Source of the DNA: UBA4744 sp963717135
GTDB taxonomy: Bacteria > Actinomycetota > Acidimicrobiia > Spongiisociales > UBA4744
Reading direction: 5' to 3'
DNA: 64,000 nucleotides
Assembly (NCBI GenBank): GCA_963717135.1
Contig: CAVQVN010000009.1
Coordinates: forward strand, 930,001-994,000
A model generated the notes under the pieces. That model was not told where the DNA came from. It worked only from the letters and a program-made list of their open reading frames with translations, and did not search any database. Below, one piece after another: positions 16,615 to 25,205 of this stretch. Every line of letters starts with the position of its first letter. Position 1 is the stretch's first letter. The position numbers were made by a program, and so were the translations under genes.

Positions 16615-17220
16615 CTACTTCGAGTAAAGCTCGACGATGAGCTGTTCCTGAACCGGTGTGTCGATCTGGGCCCGGTTCGGCAACCCCAGCACAGAGATCC
16701 TGCGATCGTCTGCGTTCACGTCGAGCCATTCCGGCAACGTGTGATCGAGCGTGTCGATCGAATGCTGCACAATGATCAAATCGCGGCTGCTCTCCTTGAG
16801 AGTGACCACATCGCCGGACCTGACCTGATATGACGGGATATCGACCTTCCCGCCGTTGACTTGGAAGTGACCATGATTGACAAGCTGGCGAGCCTGCGGA
16901 CGAGTTTGGGCAAGACCTGCCCGATAAACCACATTGTCGAGGCGGCTCTCGAGAATCCGGAGGAGGTTTTCTCCGGTGATCCCCGCTTGCCGGGCCGCCT
17001 GCTTGTAGTAGCGGCGGAACTGCCGCTCGAGCACGCCGTACATGGCCCGCAGCTTCTGCTTCTCGCGAAGCTGGATGAGGTAGTCGCTCTCCCGCACACG
17101 ACCGCGGCCGTGCTCACCGGGAGGATAGGGGCGCTTGTCGAACGCGCACTTCTTGGACTGACACAGAGGTTGTCGCGCCCGGCGGCACTGCTTGTGAGTT
17201 GGTCCCGTGTAGCGTGCCAT
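16615..17220 (-). CDS. rpsD: 30S ribosomal protein S4
   Basis: Primary 16S rRNA-binding protein and, in many bacteria, regulator of the alpha operon. 201 residues from ATG 17218-17220. The N-terminus has a Cys-containing zinc-type segment (CRRARQPLCQSKKCAFDKR) and PYPPGEHGRG; the S4 RNA-binding domain is RLDNVVYRAGLAQTRPQARQ followed by VNHGHFQVNG. It lies 2 bases after rpsK. Confidence 0.98.
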   Translation of the reverse strand: MARYTGPTHKQCRRARQPLCQSKKCAFDKRPYPPGEHGRGRVRESDYLIQLREKQKLRAMYGVLERQFRRYYKQAARQAGITGENLLRILESRLDNVVYRAGLAQTRPQARQLVNHGHFQVNGGKVDIPSYQVRSGDVVTLKESSRDLIIVQHSIDTLDHTLPEWLDVNADDRRISVLGLPNRAQIDTPVQEQLIVELYSK

Positions 17221-17222
17221 GC

Positions 17223-17621
17223 TCAGCCCCTCCGACGTTTCTTGAGACGTACCCCGTTGTGGGGGATGGGCGTGATATCCCTGATTCCCGAGATCTCCAT
17301 ACCCATATTCTGAAGGGTGCGAACGGCGGTCTCGCGTCCGCCACCGTTGCCGGAGACAATCACATCGAGTTTGCGGACCCCATGTTCTCCAGCTCGGCGG
17401 GCTGCTTCCTCGGCTGCCACCTGGGCCGCATACGGCGTCGATTTGCGAGAACCCTTGAAGCCGACAGACCCACCGGAGGTCCACACGATGGTGTTACCTC
17501 CCACATCTGTGATGTTGATGATGGTGTTATTGAAGCTGGCCGTGATATGCGCCTGCCCATGGCTGATGTTCTTGCGTTCGCGACGGCGAACCCGCTTCTG
17601 TTGCTGTTCTGCCAACTTCAA
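17223..17621 (-). CDS. rpsK: 30S ribosomal protein S11
   Basis: 132 residues with AHITASFNNTIINITDVGGN, AAEEAARRAGEHGVRKLDV and the C-terminal DITPIPHNGVRLKKRRRG. It binds the platform near the mRNA exit. Preceded by rpsM and followed by rpsD at spacings of 3 and 2 bases. Confidence 0.98.
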   Translation of the reverse strand: MKLAEQQQKRVRRRERKNISHGQAHITASFNNTIINITDVGGNTIVWTSGGSVGFKGSRKSTPYAAQVAAEEAARRAGEHGVRKLDVIVSGNGGGRETAVRTLQNMGMEISGIRDITPIPHNGVRLKKRRRG

Positions 17622-17624
17622 CCC

Positions 17625-18002
17625 CTACTTCGTGACCTTTTTCTTGCCGGCGATAGCCATCCGGCGACCCTTACGTGTCCGGGCGTTTGTGTGGGTGCGT
17701 TGCCCCCGTACGGGAAGCCCCCGACGATGACGCACACCCTGATAGGACCCAATCTCGACTTTGCGCTTGATGTTCTGTGCTACGTCTCGACGGAGATCAC
17801 CTTCGACCTGGAAGTTTTGCTCGAGGAACCGGCGAATACGAACGACCTCATCATCGGTGAGATCACGAACCTTCGTCCCCCGGTCGATCTCGAGGTTGTC
17901 GCACACCTGATGGGCCCGGGTCGGTCCGATCCCATAAATGTAGGTAAGTGCGATTTCGAGCCTTTTCTCCCGAGGAAGATCGACGCCTGAAATTCGAGCC
18001 AT
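17625..18002 (-). CDS. rpsM: 30S ribosomal protein S13
   Basis: 125 residues starting MARISGVDLPREKRLEIALTY, with GIGPTRAHQVCDN and the tail YQGVRHRRGLPVRGQRTHTN. It bridges the subunit heads and touches P-site tRNA. Four bases separate it from rpmJ. Confidence 0.98.
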   Translation of the reverse strand: MARISGVDLPREKRLEIALTYIYGIGPTRAHQVCDNLEIDRGTKVRDLTDDEVVRIRRFLEQNFQVEGDLRRDVAQNIKRKVEIGSYQGVRHRRGLPVRGQRTHTNARTRKGRRMAIAGKKKVTK

Positions 18003-18006
18003 CCAT

Positions 18007-18120
18007 TTACCCCTGTCGCTGCTTGTGCCGTGGATTGGAGCAAATCACCCACACGCGGCCATGCCGCCGGATGATCCGGCACTTCTCACACATCTTTTTT
18101 GTAGAAGGACGGACCTTCAT
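18007..18120 (-). CDS. rpmJ: 50S ribosomal protein L36
   Basis: A 37-residue zinc-binding protein: MKVRPSTKKMCEKCRIIRR, then RVWVICSNPRHKQRQG. The CxxC, Cys and His zinc ligands make it the C+ form. The usual upstream partner infA is absent: the 190 bp between it and map holds no supported gene. Confidence 0.97.
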   Translation of the reverse strand: MKVRPSTKKMCEKCRIIRRHGRVWVICSNPRHKQRQG

Positions 18121-18310
18121 TGCCTTCTCCAACTCATACTGACCAACCCACCCCAAAATCCACCAATTGGTAGGCCTCCGGGGTGCCACCCAACCCACCC
18201 AGACACCGATCCTGGCCCGAGTTTGATGATGGTCCCCCATGCCAGAACCGCGCAAGCACGCTTCGACACGGGCACCCTGAGATCGGCCCAAGCGGACCGA
18301 GGGTACAAGA

Positions 18311-19099
18311 TTAGCCGTCTGCGGGCGCTACGGCCAAATCGTCTTCCTGGGCACCAAGGAGGGTCATGACCCGCGGGCCCGCATCCATGATCGCCACCGT
18401 GTGTTCGAAGTGCGCCGACAAGCTCCCGTCGGCCGTCACGACCGTCCAGCCATCTTGTTGAACCGCGGTCTCATGCCCACCGAGATTGAACATAGGCTCG
18501 ATACAGATTGCCATCCCCTTCCTGAGCTTCGTGCCGGTCCCCGGTTTCCCGTAGTTGGGAACCTGGGGATCTTCGTGCATCTGCCGGCCGATTCCGTGAC
18601 CCACGTACTCGCGTACCACCCCGAAGCCGTGGACGTGGGCTTCGCTCTCGACAGCATCGCCGATATCTCCCAACCTGGCACCCGCCTTCACCCGGGCAAT
18701 CCCGGCCGTCAAGGCTCGCTCCGTCGTGTCGATGAGCTTTTGCGCCTCCGCCGACACTTCACCGATCGGGAACGTGATAGCGGCATCACCGTGGAAACCT
18801 TCGAAGATGGCCCCGGCATCGATTGATAGCACATCACCCTCGACCAACCGATAGTTGGAGGGGATGCCATGGACGATCACACTGTTCGGCGACGTACAAA
18901 TGCTGGCCGGGTAGCCGTGGTAACCCAGGAAAGACGGAACACACCCCCGCGAGCGGATCACTTCGGCGGCGATCACGTCGAGCTCCTTCAAAGTGACGCC
19001 GGGTTCTGCGGCCCGCTTCACGGTCTCGAGGACCACCGCCACCGTCCGGCCGGCCACCGCCATCTTCTCGAATTCCTTGCGGCTCTTGATGGTGATCAT
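18311..19099 (-). CDS. map: type I methionine aminopeptidase
   Basis: Removes N-terminal Met from nascent proteins. 262 residues with VIVHGIPSNYRLVEGDVLSI DAGA, a metal-binding pita-bread core: Asp in SIDAGAIFEGFHGDAAITF, His in YVGHGIGRQMHEDP and Glu in CIEPMFNLGG and FEHTVAIMD. Overlaps adk by 4 bases, the common secY-adk-map order. Confidence 0.97.
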   Translation of the reverse strand: MITIKSRKEFEKMAVAGRTVAVVLETVKRAAEPGVTLKELDVIAAEVIRSRGCVPSFLGYHGYPASICTSPNSVIVHGIPSNYRLVEGDVLSIDAGAIFEGFHGDAAITFPIGEVSAEAQKLIDTTERALTAGIARVKAGARLGDIGDAVESEAHVHGFGVVREYVGHGIGRQMHEDPQVPNYGKPGTGTKLRKGMAICIEPMFNLGGHETAVQQDGWTVVTADGSLSAHFEHTVAIMDAGPRVMTLLGAQEDDLAVAPADG

Positions 19100-19722
19100 G
19101 CCCGCACGGCCTCCAGGATGTGCCGGGTGATTCGCTCCGGGGAGCCCGAACCATCAACTTCAACAATGCGCTCGCCGTAGAAACCGATCAAAGGTTCGGT
19201 CGATGCGTGGTACACGGAGAGCCGATTGAGCACCACATCCTCGGCGTCATCGGGGCGTTGCACGAGCAGCTCGCCGTCCTCATCACACAGATTGGCTTTG
19301 CGCGGAGGTTGATCGTCGATGTGATAGATGTGTCCTTCAGGGCAGCACCTCCGGCCGCTGATTCGACGAACCACTTCTTCCTCGTCGATAACCAACAAGA
19401 CGACCCGGTCGATCCTGCCATCCGGATCGGCCTGGAGAATCTGAGCTTGCCGGACGTTACGAGGAAACCCATCGAGGATGAACCCGTTGGCGGCATCGTC
19501 GGCGGCTATCCGGTCCAGGAGTATGGCGACCACCAGATCATCGGGGACCAGTTCACCCCGATTCATGATTCCGTCCGCTTGCCGGCCCAGGGCCGTACCT
19601 GCGGCGATCTGCGCACGCAGCATATCCCCGGTGGAGATGTGGGGCACGCCGAGCGCCGCGGCCACCTGTTTGGCTTGGGTGCCTTTGCCGGCTCCTGGCG
19701 GTCCGAGAAAGATGAAGCGCAT
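19096..19722 (-). CDS. adk: adenylate kinase
   Basis: Interconverts ATP, ADP and AMP. 208 residues; P-loop GPPGAGKGTQ (7-16), AMP-binding DGFPRNVRQAQ and the long LID. The LID zinc knuckle usually has four Cys; here it reads RRCCPEGHIYH...NLCDEDGELL, with two of the usual four positions changed, so zinc binding is doubtful. Overlap with map; a heptamer array separates it from secY. Confidence 0.96.
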   Translation of the reverse strand: MRFIFLGPPGAGKGTQAKQVAAALGVPHISTGDMLRAQIAAGTALGRQADGIMNRGELVPDDLVVAILLDRIAADDAANGFILDGFPRNVRQAQILQADPDGRIDRVVLLVIDEEEVVRRISGRRCCPEGHIYHIDDQPPRKANLCDEDGELLVQRPDDAEDVVLNRLSVYHASTEPLIGFYGERIVEVDGSGSPERITRHILEAVRA

Positions 19723-19727
19723 CAGTC

Positions 19728-19783
19728 AGTCTCCAGTCTCCAGTCTCCGCGATTCCCCTGCTTTCGGGACTCGGAACTCGGGA
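19728..19783. repeat. heptamer array between adk and secY
   Basis: CAGTCTC x3 followed by units GGGACTC, GGAACTC and GGGACTA in the other orientation. The second half abuts the secY stop codon, whose last base joins the first unit. Confidence 0.8.
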
Positions 19784-21112
19784 CTATGTCAGGAACCCTT
19801 CGTAGTTGCGCATGGTCAGCTGGCTCTCGATCTGTTTCATCGTCTCGAGGGCAACCCCGACCACGATCAGAATCGAAACACCTCCAAAGCCGACGTTGAC
19901 GTTCCAGATAGCCCCGGCAATCGAGGGCAGGATGGCGACGATCCCCAGGAATAGCGAACCCGGCAAAGTGATCCGGTTGAGGATGTGCTCCAGGTGCCGG
20001 GCTGTTTGGCTGCCGGGCCGCACACCGGGCACGAAACCTCCCTGCCGCTGGATCATCTCCGCCTGCCGAACCGGATCGAACTGGATGGCGGTATAGAAGT
20101 AGGTGAAGAAGATGATCAGAATGAACAGCAGGAAGATGTAGAACGTGCTGACACCCTGGCTGTTGCCGATGTTGATATCGATCCAGTTGCGGACGCTGGT
20201 CAGCCAACCACCTCCGTCGGAGGGAATGGCGGTCGCCAGGAGCACCGGGAAGTACATCATGCTGGTGGCAAAGATCACGGGGATCACCCCGGCGGTGTTC
20301 ACCTTGAGGGGGATGTAGGTGCTCTGGCCGCCCATTACTCGCCGCCCGCGAACCCGCTTGGCAAATTGGATCGGGATCCGCCGCTGCCCTTGCTCGACGT
20401 AGATGATTCCGGCGATCATCGCTACGAACATCAATATGAAGACGCCGAAGATGACCACCCCGCCGGGACGACCGGCAGTGATCGTGTCGGCGAAGATGCT
20501 GGCGAAGCTGAACGGAAGTTGACTCACGATCGACACGAAGATCACCAGCGACATACCGTTGCCGACGCCCCGCTGGGTGATCAGCTCGCCGATCCACATG
20601 ATGAAGGCGGTACCGGCGGTCATGGTGAGCACGATGAGGGCCACCCGGGGAGCCGTGTAGTTTTCCGGGGCGATCAGCAGGATGCCTCCGGTGAGTGACC
20701 CACGGCTGAACAGATAGGTGATCCCGGTCGACTGCAAGAGGGCGAGAACAACGGTGAGATAGCGAGTCCACTGGGTGATGACCTTTCGCCCCGACTCGCC
20801 TTCGTCTTGCAGGCGTTGCAGCCGGGGGATCACCACCGCCAACAGCTGCATGATGATGCTCGACGTGATGTAGGGCATGATGCCGAGGCTGAAGACCGAG
20901 AACCGCTCGAGAGCACCGCCGGAGAACAGGTTCAACAAACCGATGATGCCGCCTTGTTGAGACGACTCGGCCAGATCCTGAACCGCGTTCAGATCGACCC
21001 CGGGCACCGGGATGGCCGTACCCAGACGGTAAACGGCGAACATGGCCAGCGTGAACAGGATTTTCCGGCGCAAGTCCGGAATCTTGAACATGTAGCGGTA
21101 GATGGAAAGCAT
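19784..21112 (-). CDS. secY: preprotein translocase subunit SecY
   Basis: Central pore of the Sec translocon. 442 residues with ten membrane helices; family marks include PVPGVDLNAV, NLFSGGALERFSVFSLGIMPYI, GERRIPIQ-like GQRRIPIQFAKR and STYIPLKVNTAGVIPVIFA. It ends NYEGFLT. Sits between rplO and adk as usual, but with heptamer arrays on both sides. Confidence 0.98.
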   Translation of the reverse strand: MLSIYRYMFKIPDLRRKILFTLAMFAVYRLGTAIPVPGVDLNAVQDLAESSQQGGIIGLLNLFSGGALERFSVFSLGIMPYITSSIIMQLLAVVIPRLQRLQDEGESGRKVITQWTRYLTVVLALLQSTGITYLFSRGSLTGGILLIAPENYTAPRVALIVLTMTAGTAFIMWIGELITQRGVGNGMSLVIFVSIVSQLPFSFASIFADTITAGRPGGVVIFGVFILMFVAMIAGIIYVEQGQRRIPIQFAKRVRGRRVMGGQSTYIPLKVNTAGVIPVIFATSMMYFPVLLATAIPSDGGGWLTSVRNWIDINIGNSQGVSTFYIFLLFILIIFFTYFYTAIQFDPVRQAEMIQRQGGFVPGVRPGSQTARHLEHILNRITLPGSLFLGIVAILPSIAGAIWNVNVGFGGVSILIVVGVALETMKQIESQLTMRNYEGFLT

Positions 21113-21120
21113 AAAGGGTT

Positions 21121-21212
21121 CTCAGTCCTCAGTTGTCAGTCTTCAGTTCTCATTCATCAGCCGGTAGTGGTCCGTAGCAGGTTACTGACTACTGACTACT
21201 GATTACTGATGA
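21121..21212. repeat. two-sided heptamer array between rplO and secY
   Basis: The left half has CAGTCCT, CAGTTGT, CAGTCTT and CAGTTCT; the right half has ACTGACT x2, ACTGATT and ACTGATG. Halves are in complementary orientation around an unrelated 25-bp centre, so the transcript can form a long imperfect hairpin. It starts five bases after the rplO stop. Confidence 0.85.
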
Positions 21213-21216
21213 CTTG

Positions 21217-21681
21217 CTACTTGATGATTTCGACGGATCCGCCGGCAGCCTCGATCTTGGCCACCGCCTCTTTGCTGAAGGCATGAGCGTGAACGGTGAG
21301 GGCTTTGGTGATTTCCCCTTCCGCCAACACCTTGACCCGGCCCCGCTTCTTGATCAATCCGTGATCTCTCAGATCATCGGGGGTGACGGTCGATTTTGCC
21401 CTGAACTCGTCGAGTCGATCGACGTTGATCACCGCAAAATACTCTTTGTTCGGATTGGTGAACCCCCGCAGTTTGGGCAGCCGCCGCGCCAGAGGCGTCT
21501 GACCACCCTCGAACCCCGGCCGGAGCTTGCTGCGAGCATTGAGACCCTTGGTCCCCCGGCCGGCCGTCTTGCCGCGCCGGCCACCCTCGCCCCGCCCCAC
21601 CCGGATCTTGGTCTGTCTCGAACCGGGGGCCGGCTTGAGGTGATGAAGCTGGAGCTTGTTTGTCTTCTCTTGATCGGCCAT
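21217..21681 (-). CDS. rplO: 50S ribosomal protein L15
   Basis: 154 residues with KLQLHHLKPAPGSRQTKIRVGRG-like start (HHLKPAPGSRQTKIRVGRGE), then RRGKTAGRGTKGLNARS and RPGFEGGQTPLARRLPKLRGF. Assembles late near the peptidyl-transferase domain. Heptamer arrays lie on both sides, inside what is normally a compact operon. Confidence 0.98.
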   Translation of the reverse strand: MADQEKTNKLQLHHLKPAPGSRQTKIRVGRGEGGRRGKTAGRGTKGLNARSKLRPGFEGGQTPLARRLPKLRGFTNPNKEYFAVINVDRLDEFRAKSTVTPDDLRDHGLIKKRGRVKVLAEGEITKALTVHAHAFSKEAVAKIEAAGGSVEIIK

Positions 21682-21684
21682 GTC

Positions 21685-21741
21685 GTTCCTTAGTTCCCAG
21701 TTCCCAGTTTCCAGTCGTGAGTTCTTGCTGGCAACTGGCTA
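21685..21741. repeat. heptamer array between rpmD and rplO
   Basis: AGTTCCC x2, AGTTTCC, AGTCGTG and AGTTCTT run into GCTGGCA, ACTGGCT, ACT. The period is 7 and the second half is in complementary orientation. It separates the rpmD stop from rplO. Confidence 0.8.
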
Positions 21742-21927
21742 CTACTTTTCTTCCACTTTCACCATATGCGCCACGCTGTGGAGCATGCCGCGCACATCGG
21801 CCGTGTCGCGGTGCTCGACGGTCTGCCCCAGGCGACGCAGGCCGAGGCTTCGCACGGTGGCCCTGGTCTTTGGTTTTTGACCGATCGTGCTCTTGACGAG
21901 CGTCACGGACAGGTTCTTGTCGGCCAT
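21742..21927 (-). CDS. rpmD: 50S ribosomal protein L30
   Basis: 61 residues with the typical LSVTLVKSTIGQKPKTRATV and SLGLRRLGQTVEHRDTADVRGML. It has the usual bacterial length. Two bases follow rpsE. C-terminal tail HMVKVEEK is ordinary. Confidence 0.98.
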   Translation of the reverse strand: MADKNLSVTLVKSTIGQKPKTRATVRSLGLRRLGQTVEHRDTADVRGMLHSVAHMVKVEEK

Positions 21928-21929
21928 CC

Positions 21930-22487
21930 CTACCCCTCTTCACCGATCTTGGTACGCAACAATTCCGATGAGCGGTAGGCAGCCAGCAAGGCCGGAGGGG
22001 TTACCTCCTCGGGACTCTTGCCGCGCAATTTGGCAACTTGTTCGGGGCGCCTTTGAGCGAGCAGACCTTGCATGGTGGCCCGTGCCACGTTCAGATGAGT
22101 CGGCGAACCGAGTGACTTGGCGAGTGCGTCGCGGATGCCGGCCGCTTCGAGGATCTGCCGCACGGCGCCGCCGGCGATAACACCAGTACCTGGGGAAGCC
22201 GGCTTCAGCATGACCCGGGACGCTCCGTGGACGCCGATCACTTCGTGGATCAGCGTGGTTCCGGCCATGGGGATGGGCACCATTGCTTTGCGCGCAGTTT
22301 CAATGCCCTTCTGAATGGCTGCCGGAACTTCCTTGGCCTTTCCGTATCCGACCCCCACTTTGCCGCGACCATCGCCGACGACCACCAATGCGGTGAACGA
22401 GAATCTCCGGCCACCCTTGACGACTTTGGCGACCCGGTTTATCTGTACGACTCGTTCATCCAGTTGCTGCAATTCGGCCATCGTCAA
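21930..22487 (-). CDS. rpsE: 30S ribosomal protein S5
   Basis: 185 residues. N-terminal double-stranded-RNA-like domain with INRVAKVVKGGRRFSFTALV and VGDGRGKVGVGYGKAKEVP; C-terminal S5 domain with GAGGV-like VIAGGAVRQILEAAGI and NVARATMQGL. Involved in decoding accuracy. Between rplR and rpmD. Confidence 0.98.
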   Translation of the reverse strand: MTMAELQQLDERVVQINRVAKVVKGGRRFSFTALVVVGDGRGKVGVGYGKAKEVPAAIQKGIETARKAMVPIPMAGTTLIHEVIGVHGASRVMLKPASPGTGVIAGGAVRQILEAAGIRDALAKSLGSPTHLNVARATMQGLLAQRRPEQVAKLRGKSPEEVTPPALLAAYRSSELLRTKIGEEG

Positions 22488-22490
22488 CTC

Positions 22491-22844
22491 CTAAAACTTC
22501 AGACCGGATTCGCGGGCTGACTCCGCCAGCGCCTTGATCCGGCCGTGGAACGGGTATCCGCCCCGATCGAATACCACTTCAGAGACTCCTGCGGCCGAGG
22601 CGCGTTCCCCGAGCAGCTTTCCAACCTCGGCGGCCGTCGCGACGGTGAGCGTCTTGTCCCGCAAGGCCGCTTCCTGGGAAGAGGCGGCCACCAGGGTGTG
22701 ACCGGCGAGATCGTCGATTATCTGAGCAGAGATGTACCGGTTGCTCCGGAACACCGCCAGACGGGGGCGAGATTGAGTGCCGTGCACCTTCTTGCGAACC
22801 CGGGAATGCCGGCGACGCCGGGCCTGTGTCCGTGACCCTTTCAT
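22491..22844 (-). CDS. rplR: 50S ribosomal protein L18
   Basis: 117 residues binding 5S rRNA. Typical RRHSRVRKKVHGTQSRPRLA, FRSNRYISAQIIDD and the C-terminal VVFDRGGYPFHGRIKALAE. It overlaps rplF by 4 bases. Confidence 0.98.
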   Translation of the reverse strand: MKGSRTQARRRRHSRVRKKVHGTQSRPRLAVFRSNRYISAQIIDDLAGHTLVAASSQEAALRDKTLTVATAAEVGKLLGERASAAGVSEVVFDRGGYPFHGRIKALAESARESGLKF

Positions 22845-23383
22845 CTGGCCACCCCTGCCTTTCCAGCCTTGCGGCGCACATGCTCGTCGATGTAGCGGAT
22901 CCCCTTGCCTTTGTATGGCTCGGGCGGCCGCACTTTGCGAATATCGGCGGCTACTTGTCCGACGAGTTCTTTGTCGATACCACTCACGATGATGCGAGTC
23001 TGATCGGGAACTTCGAACGTGATCCCGTCGGGGGCCAAGACCGCAACGGGATGGCTGAATCCCACCAACAACTCGATGTCTTTACCTTTGAGCGAGGCCC
23101 GATAACCGACCCCGATGATGCTCAGTTCCTTGCGAAAACCCGTCGACACGCCTTCAACCATGTTGGCCAGCAGCGCGCGCGACAGGCCATGCAGGGCGCG
23201 GGTCTGGCGGTCTTCGTCCCGACGAAGCACCCGGGCTTCACCGTCTTCCACCACAATGCTGACCCTCTCATGGAAGGTCCGCTCGAGTGTGCCCAGGGGA
23301 CCTTTGACCGTCACGTCCTGTCCGGCCACTTTCACGTCTACGCCGGACGCGATCGGAACTGGATTCTTGCCGATCCGACTCAT
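22841..23383 (-). CDS. rplF: 50S ribosomal protein L6
   Basis: 180 residues from ATG 23381-23383, two L6 domains: MSRIGKNPVPIASGVDVKV, VKGPLGTLERTF, then GYRASLKGKDIELLVGFSHP and the C-terminal signature PPEPYKGKGIRYIDEHVRRK. Located near the sarcin-ricin loop. A longer upstream frame exists but overlaps rpsH and is unlike L6. Confidence 0.98.
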   Translation of the reverse strand: MSRIGKNPVPIASGVDVKVAGQDVTVKGPLGTLERTFHERVSIVVEDGEARVLRRDEDRQTRALHGLSRALLANMVEGVSTGFRKELSIIGVGYRASLKGKDIELLVGFSHPVAVLAPDGITFEVPDQTRIIVSGIDKELVGQVAADIRKVRPPEPYKGKGIRYIDEHVRRKAGKAGVAR

Positions 23384-23384
23384 G

Positions 23385-23780
23385 TCACCACACCTCGCAA
23401 ATGATCTCGCCACCAAGACGCCGGCGACGGGCTTCCCGATCGGGGAGAAGACCTTGCGACGTGGACACGATGACGACCCCCAACCCGCCCTGCGAGCGTG
23501 GCAGGTCGGAAGCTCCCCGATAAACACGATGGCCCGGTGACGACACCCGACGGATTCCCTTGATGACCCGGGTTCGTCCCGGAGCATATTTCATGTTGAC
23601 CGTCAGCTCATGGCCGGGTCCTTTTTCCTTCACGCCAAACCCCTCAATGAAGCCTTCGGAGGCCAGGATCTTGGCAACCTCCACTTTGACCTTGGATGAA
23701 GGCATCGAGACGGTGTGCTTCACGGCCTGGTTACCGTTGCGGATTCTCGTCAACATGTCCGCGATCGGATCAGTGTTCAT
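23385..23780 (-). CDS. rpsH: 30S ribosomal protein S8
   Basis: 131 residues: DPIADMLTRIRNGNQAVKHT at the start, then SSKVKVEVAKILASEGFI and the closing QGLLPDREARRRRLGGEIIC segment. Central-domain 16S binder. Its ATG shares a base with the rpsN stop and it is 1 base from rplF. Confidence 0.98.
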   Translation of the reverse strand: MNTDPIADMLTRIRNGNQAVKHTVSMPSSKVKVEVAKILASEGFIEGFGVKEKGPGHELTVNMKYAPGRTRVIKGIRRVSSPGHRVYRGASDLPRSQGGLGVVIVSTSQGLLPDREARRRRLGGEIICEVW

Positions 23781-23965
23781 TACCAGGACGCCTTTCTCAC
23801 ACCGGGAAGCTCACCGCGGGAAGCCAATTCCCTCACGCAGATGCGGCACATGCCGAACTTGCGGAGATAAGCGCGCGGGCGACCGCAGCGCTTGCACCGG
23901 TTGTACGCCCGCACCGGGTATTTCGGCTTCCGTTGTGACTTCGCTACCAGACTCTTCTTTGCCAT
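23780..23965 (-). CDS. rpsN: 30S ribosomal protein S14 type Z
   Basis: 61 residues with zinc ligands in RCKRCGRPRAYLRKFGMCRI-CVRE, that is CxxC and CxxC, making it the short zinc-binding form used by most Gram-positives. Begins MAKKSLVAKSQRKPKYPVRA. It lies 12 bases after rplE. Confidence 0.98.
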   Translation of the reverse strand: MAKKSLVAKSQRKPKYPVRAYNRCKRCGRPRAYLRKFGMCRICVRELASRGELPGVRKASW

Positions 23966-23977
23966 ACAATCCTCGTT

Positions 23978-24535
23978 TCAAGCCCTGATTTCAGTTCGAC
24001 GGAACGGGAACCCGAAAGCCTCGAGCAGGGCCTTGGCATGCTCGTCGGACTCGGCAGTAGTGCAGATGGTTATGTCCATCCCCCGTACCGCGGTGACCTT
24101 GTCGTATTCGATCTCCGGAAAGATCAGCTGTTCGGTTACTCCAAAGCTGTAGTTGCCGCGACCGTCGAACGACTTCGGGTTGAGTCCGCGGAAGTCACGT
24201 ACCCGGGGAATTGCCACCGCCACCAGACGATCGAAGAACTCCCACATACGGTCTCCTCGCATGGTTACCGAGACGCCGACCGAGTTGCCCTGCCGGAGCT
24301 TGAAGTTCGCAATCGATTTTCTGGCGCGATTCAGGCGCGGCTTTTGACCGGTGATGATGGCGAGCTCGGACATGGCAGCTTCGATCTGCTTGGGCTCGGT
24401 GATCCCCTCGCCGATTCCCATGTTGACAACGATCTTGTTCATTCGAGGCACTTGCATCGCATTGGCGAGGTTCAGCTTCTCTTTGAGAGCTGGGCCCACC
24501 TCGGCGTTGTACTTCTCTTTGAGGCGGGGGATCAC
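23978..24535 (-). CDS. rplE: 50S ribosomal protein L5
   Basis: 185 residues; 5S rRNA and tRNA contacts. Seen: RLKEKYNAEVGPALKEKL, NAMQVPRMNKIVVNMGIGE, ITGQKPRLNRARKSIANFKL and the C-terminal GMDITICTTAESDEHAKALL. Overlaps rplX by 4 bases. Confidence 0.98.
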   Translation of the reverse strand: MIPRLKEKYNAEVGPALKEKLNLANAMQVPRMNKIVVNMGIGEGITEPKQIEAAMSELAIITGQKPRLNRARKSIANFKLRQGNSVGVSVTMRGDRMWEFFDRLVAVAIPRVRDFRGLNPKSFDGRGNYSFGVTEQLIFPEIEYDKVTAVRGMDITICTTAESDEHAKALLEAFGFPFRRTEIRA

Positions 24536-24837
24536 AGATCACCTCCGCACTTCACGCAGGTGCGGTGCTTGACCCCGTCGACGTCGAACCGATGGCCGAC
24601 CCGGGTGGGTCCACAGTCGCTGCAAATGATCATCACGTTGGACGAGTTGATCGGCATGTCTTTGTCGATGATGCCGCCCTGCATGGTCTGTCCGCGGGGA
24701 CGCTGGTGTTTTTTCGACGTGTTGACCCCTTCAACGATCACTTTCCCGGTTTTCGGCATCACTCGCACGACGCGCGCTTCTTTGCCGGCATCCTTGCCGG
24801 TGATGACCTTCACTTTGTCGCCTTCGCGCAATCGCAT
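24532..24837 (-). CDS. rplX: 50S ribosomal protein L24
   Basis: 101 residues from ATG 24835-24837, sharing a base with the rplN stop. KOW motif VKVITGKDAGKEARVVRVMP and VEGVNTSKKHQRP are standard. The C-terminal half has CSDCGPTRVGHRF and TCVKCGGDL, two CxxC pairs that look like a zinc knuckle found in many but not all bacterial L24 proteins. Initiates large-subunit assembly. Confidence 0.97.
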   Translation of the reverse strand: MRLREGDKVKVITGKDAGKEARVVRVMPKTGKVIVEGVNTSKKHQRPRGQTMQGGIIDKDMPINSSNVMIICSDCGPTRVGHRFDVDGVKHRTCVKCGGDL

Positions 24838-25205
24838 CAGATGACCTCCGGGGCAAGCGAGACGATCCTCATGAATTTCTTGTCTCGCAATTCTCGAGCC
24901 ACCGGACCGAAGATGCGGGTGCCGCGCGGCTGCTGGTTCTGGTCGATGATCACACAAGCGTTGTCATCGAAACGAATGTAGGTGCCGTCCTGCCGCCGGT
25001 ATTCCTTGGCCGTCCTCACGACGACCGCCTTGACGACTTCACCGCGTTTGACGGTGCCGCCGGGAATGGCGTCCTTGACTGCACCGACGATGATATCGCC
25101 TAGTCCGGCGTAGCGTCGGCGAGATCCGCCCAGTACGCGAATACACAACACCTCACGAGCGCCACTGTTATCGGCGACCTTGAGCCGCGTTTCCTGTTGG
25201 ATCAT
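24837..25205 (-). CDS. rplN: 50S ribosomal protein L14
   Basis: 122 residues starting MIQQETRLKVADNSGAREV, with GDIIVGAVKDAIPGGTVKRG and the C-terminal RIFGPVARELRDKKFMRIVS. At the subunit interface. Overlaps rpsQ by 4 bases. Confidence 0.98.
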   Translation of the reverse strand: MIQQETRLKVADNSGAREVLCIRVLGGSRRRYAGLGDIIVGAVKDAIPGGTVKRGEVVKAVVVRTAKEYRRQDGTYIRFDDNACVIIDQNQQPRGTRIFGPVARELRDKKFMRIVSLAPEVI

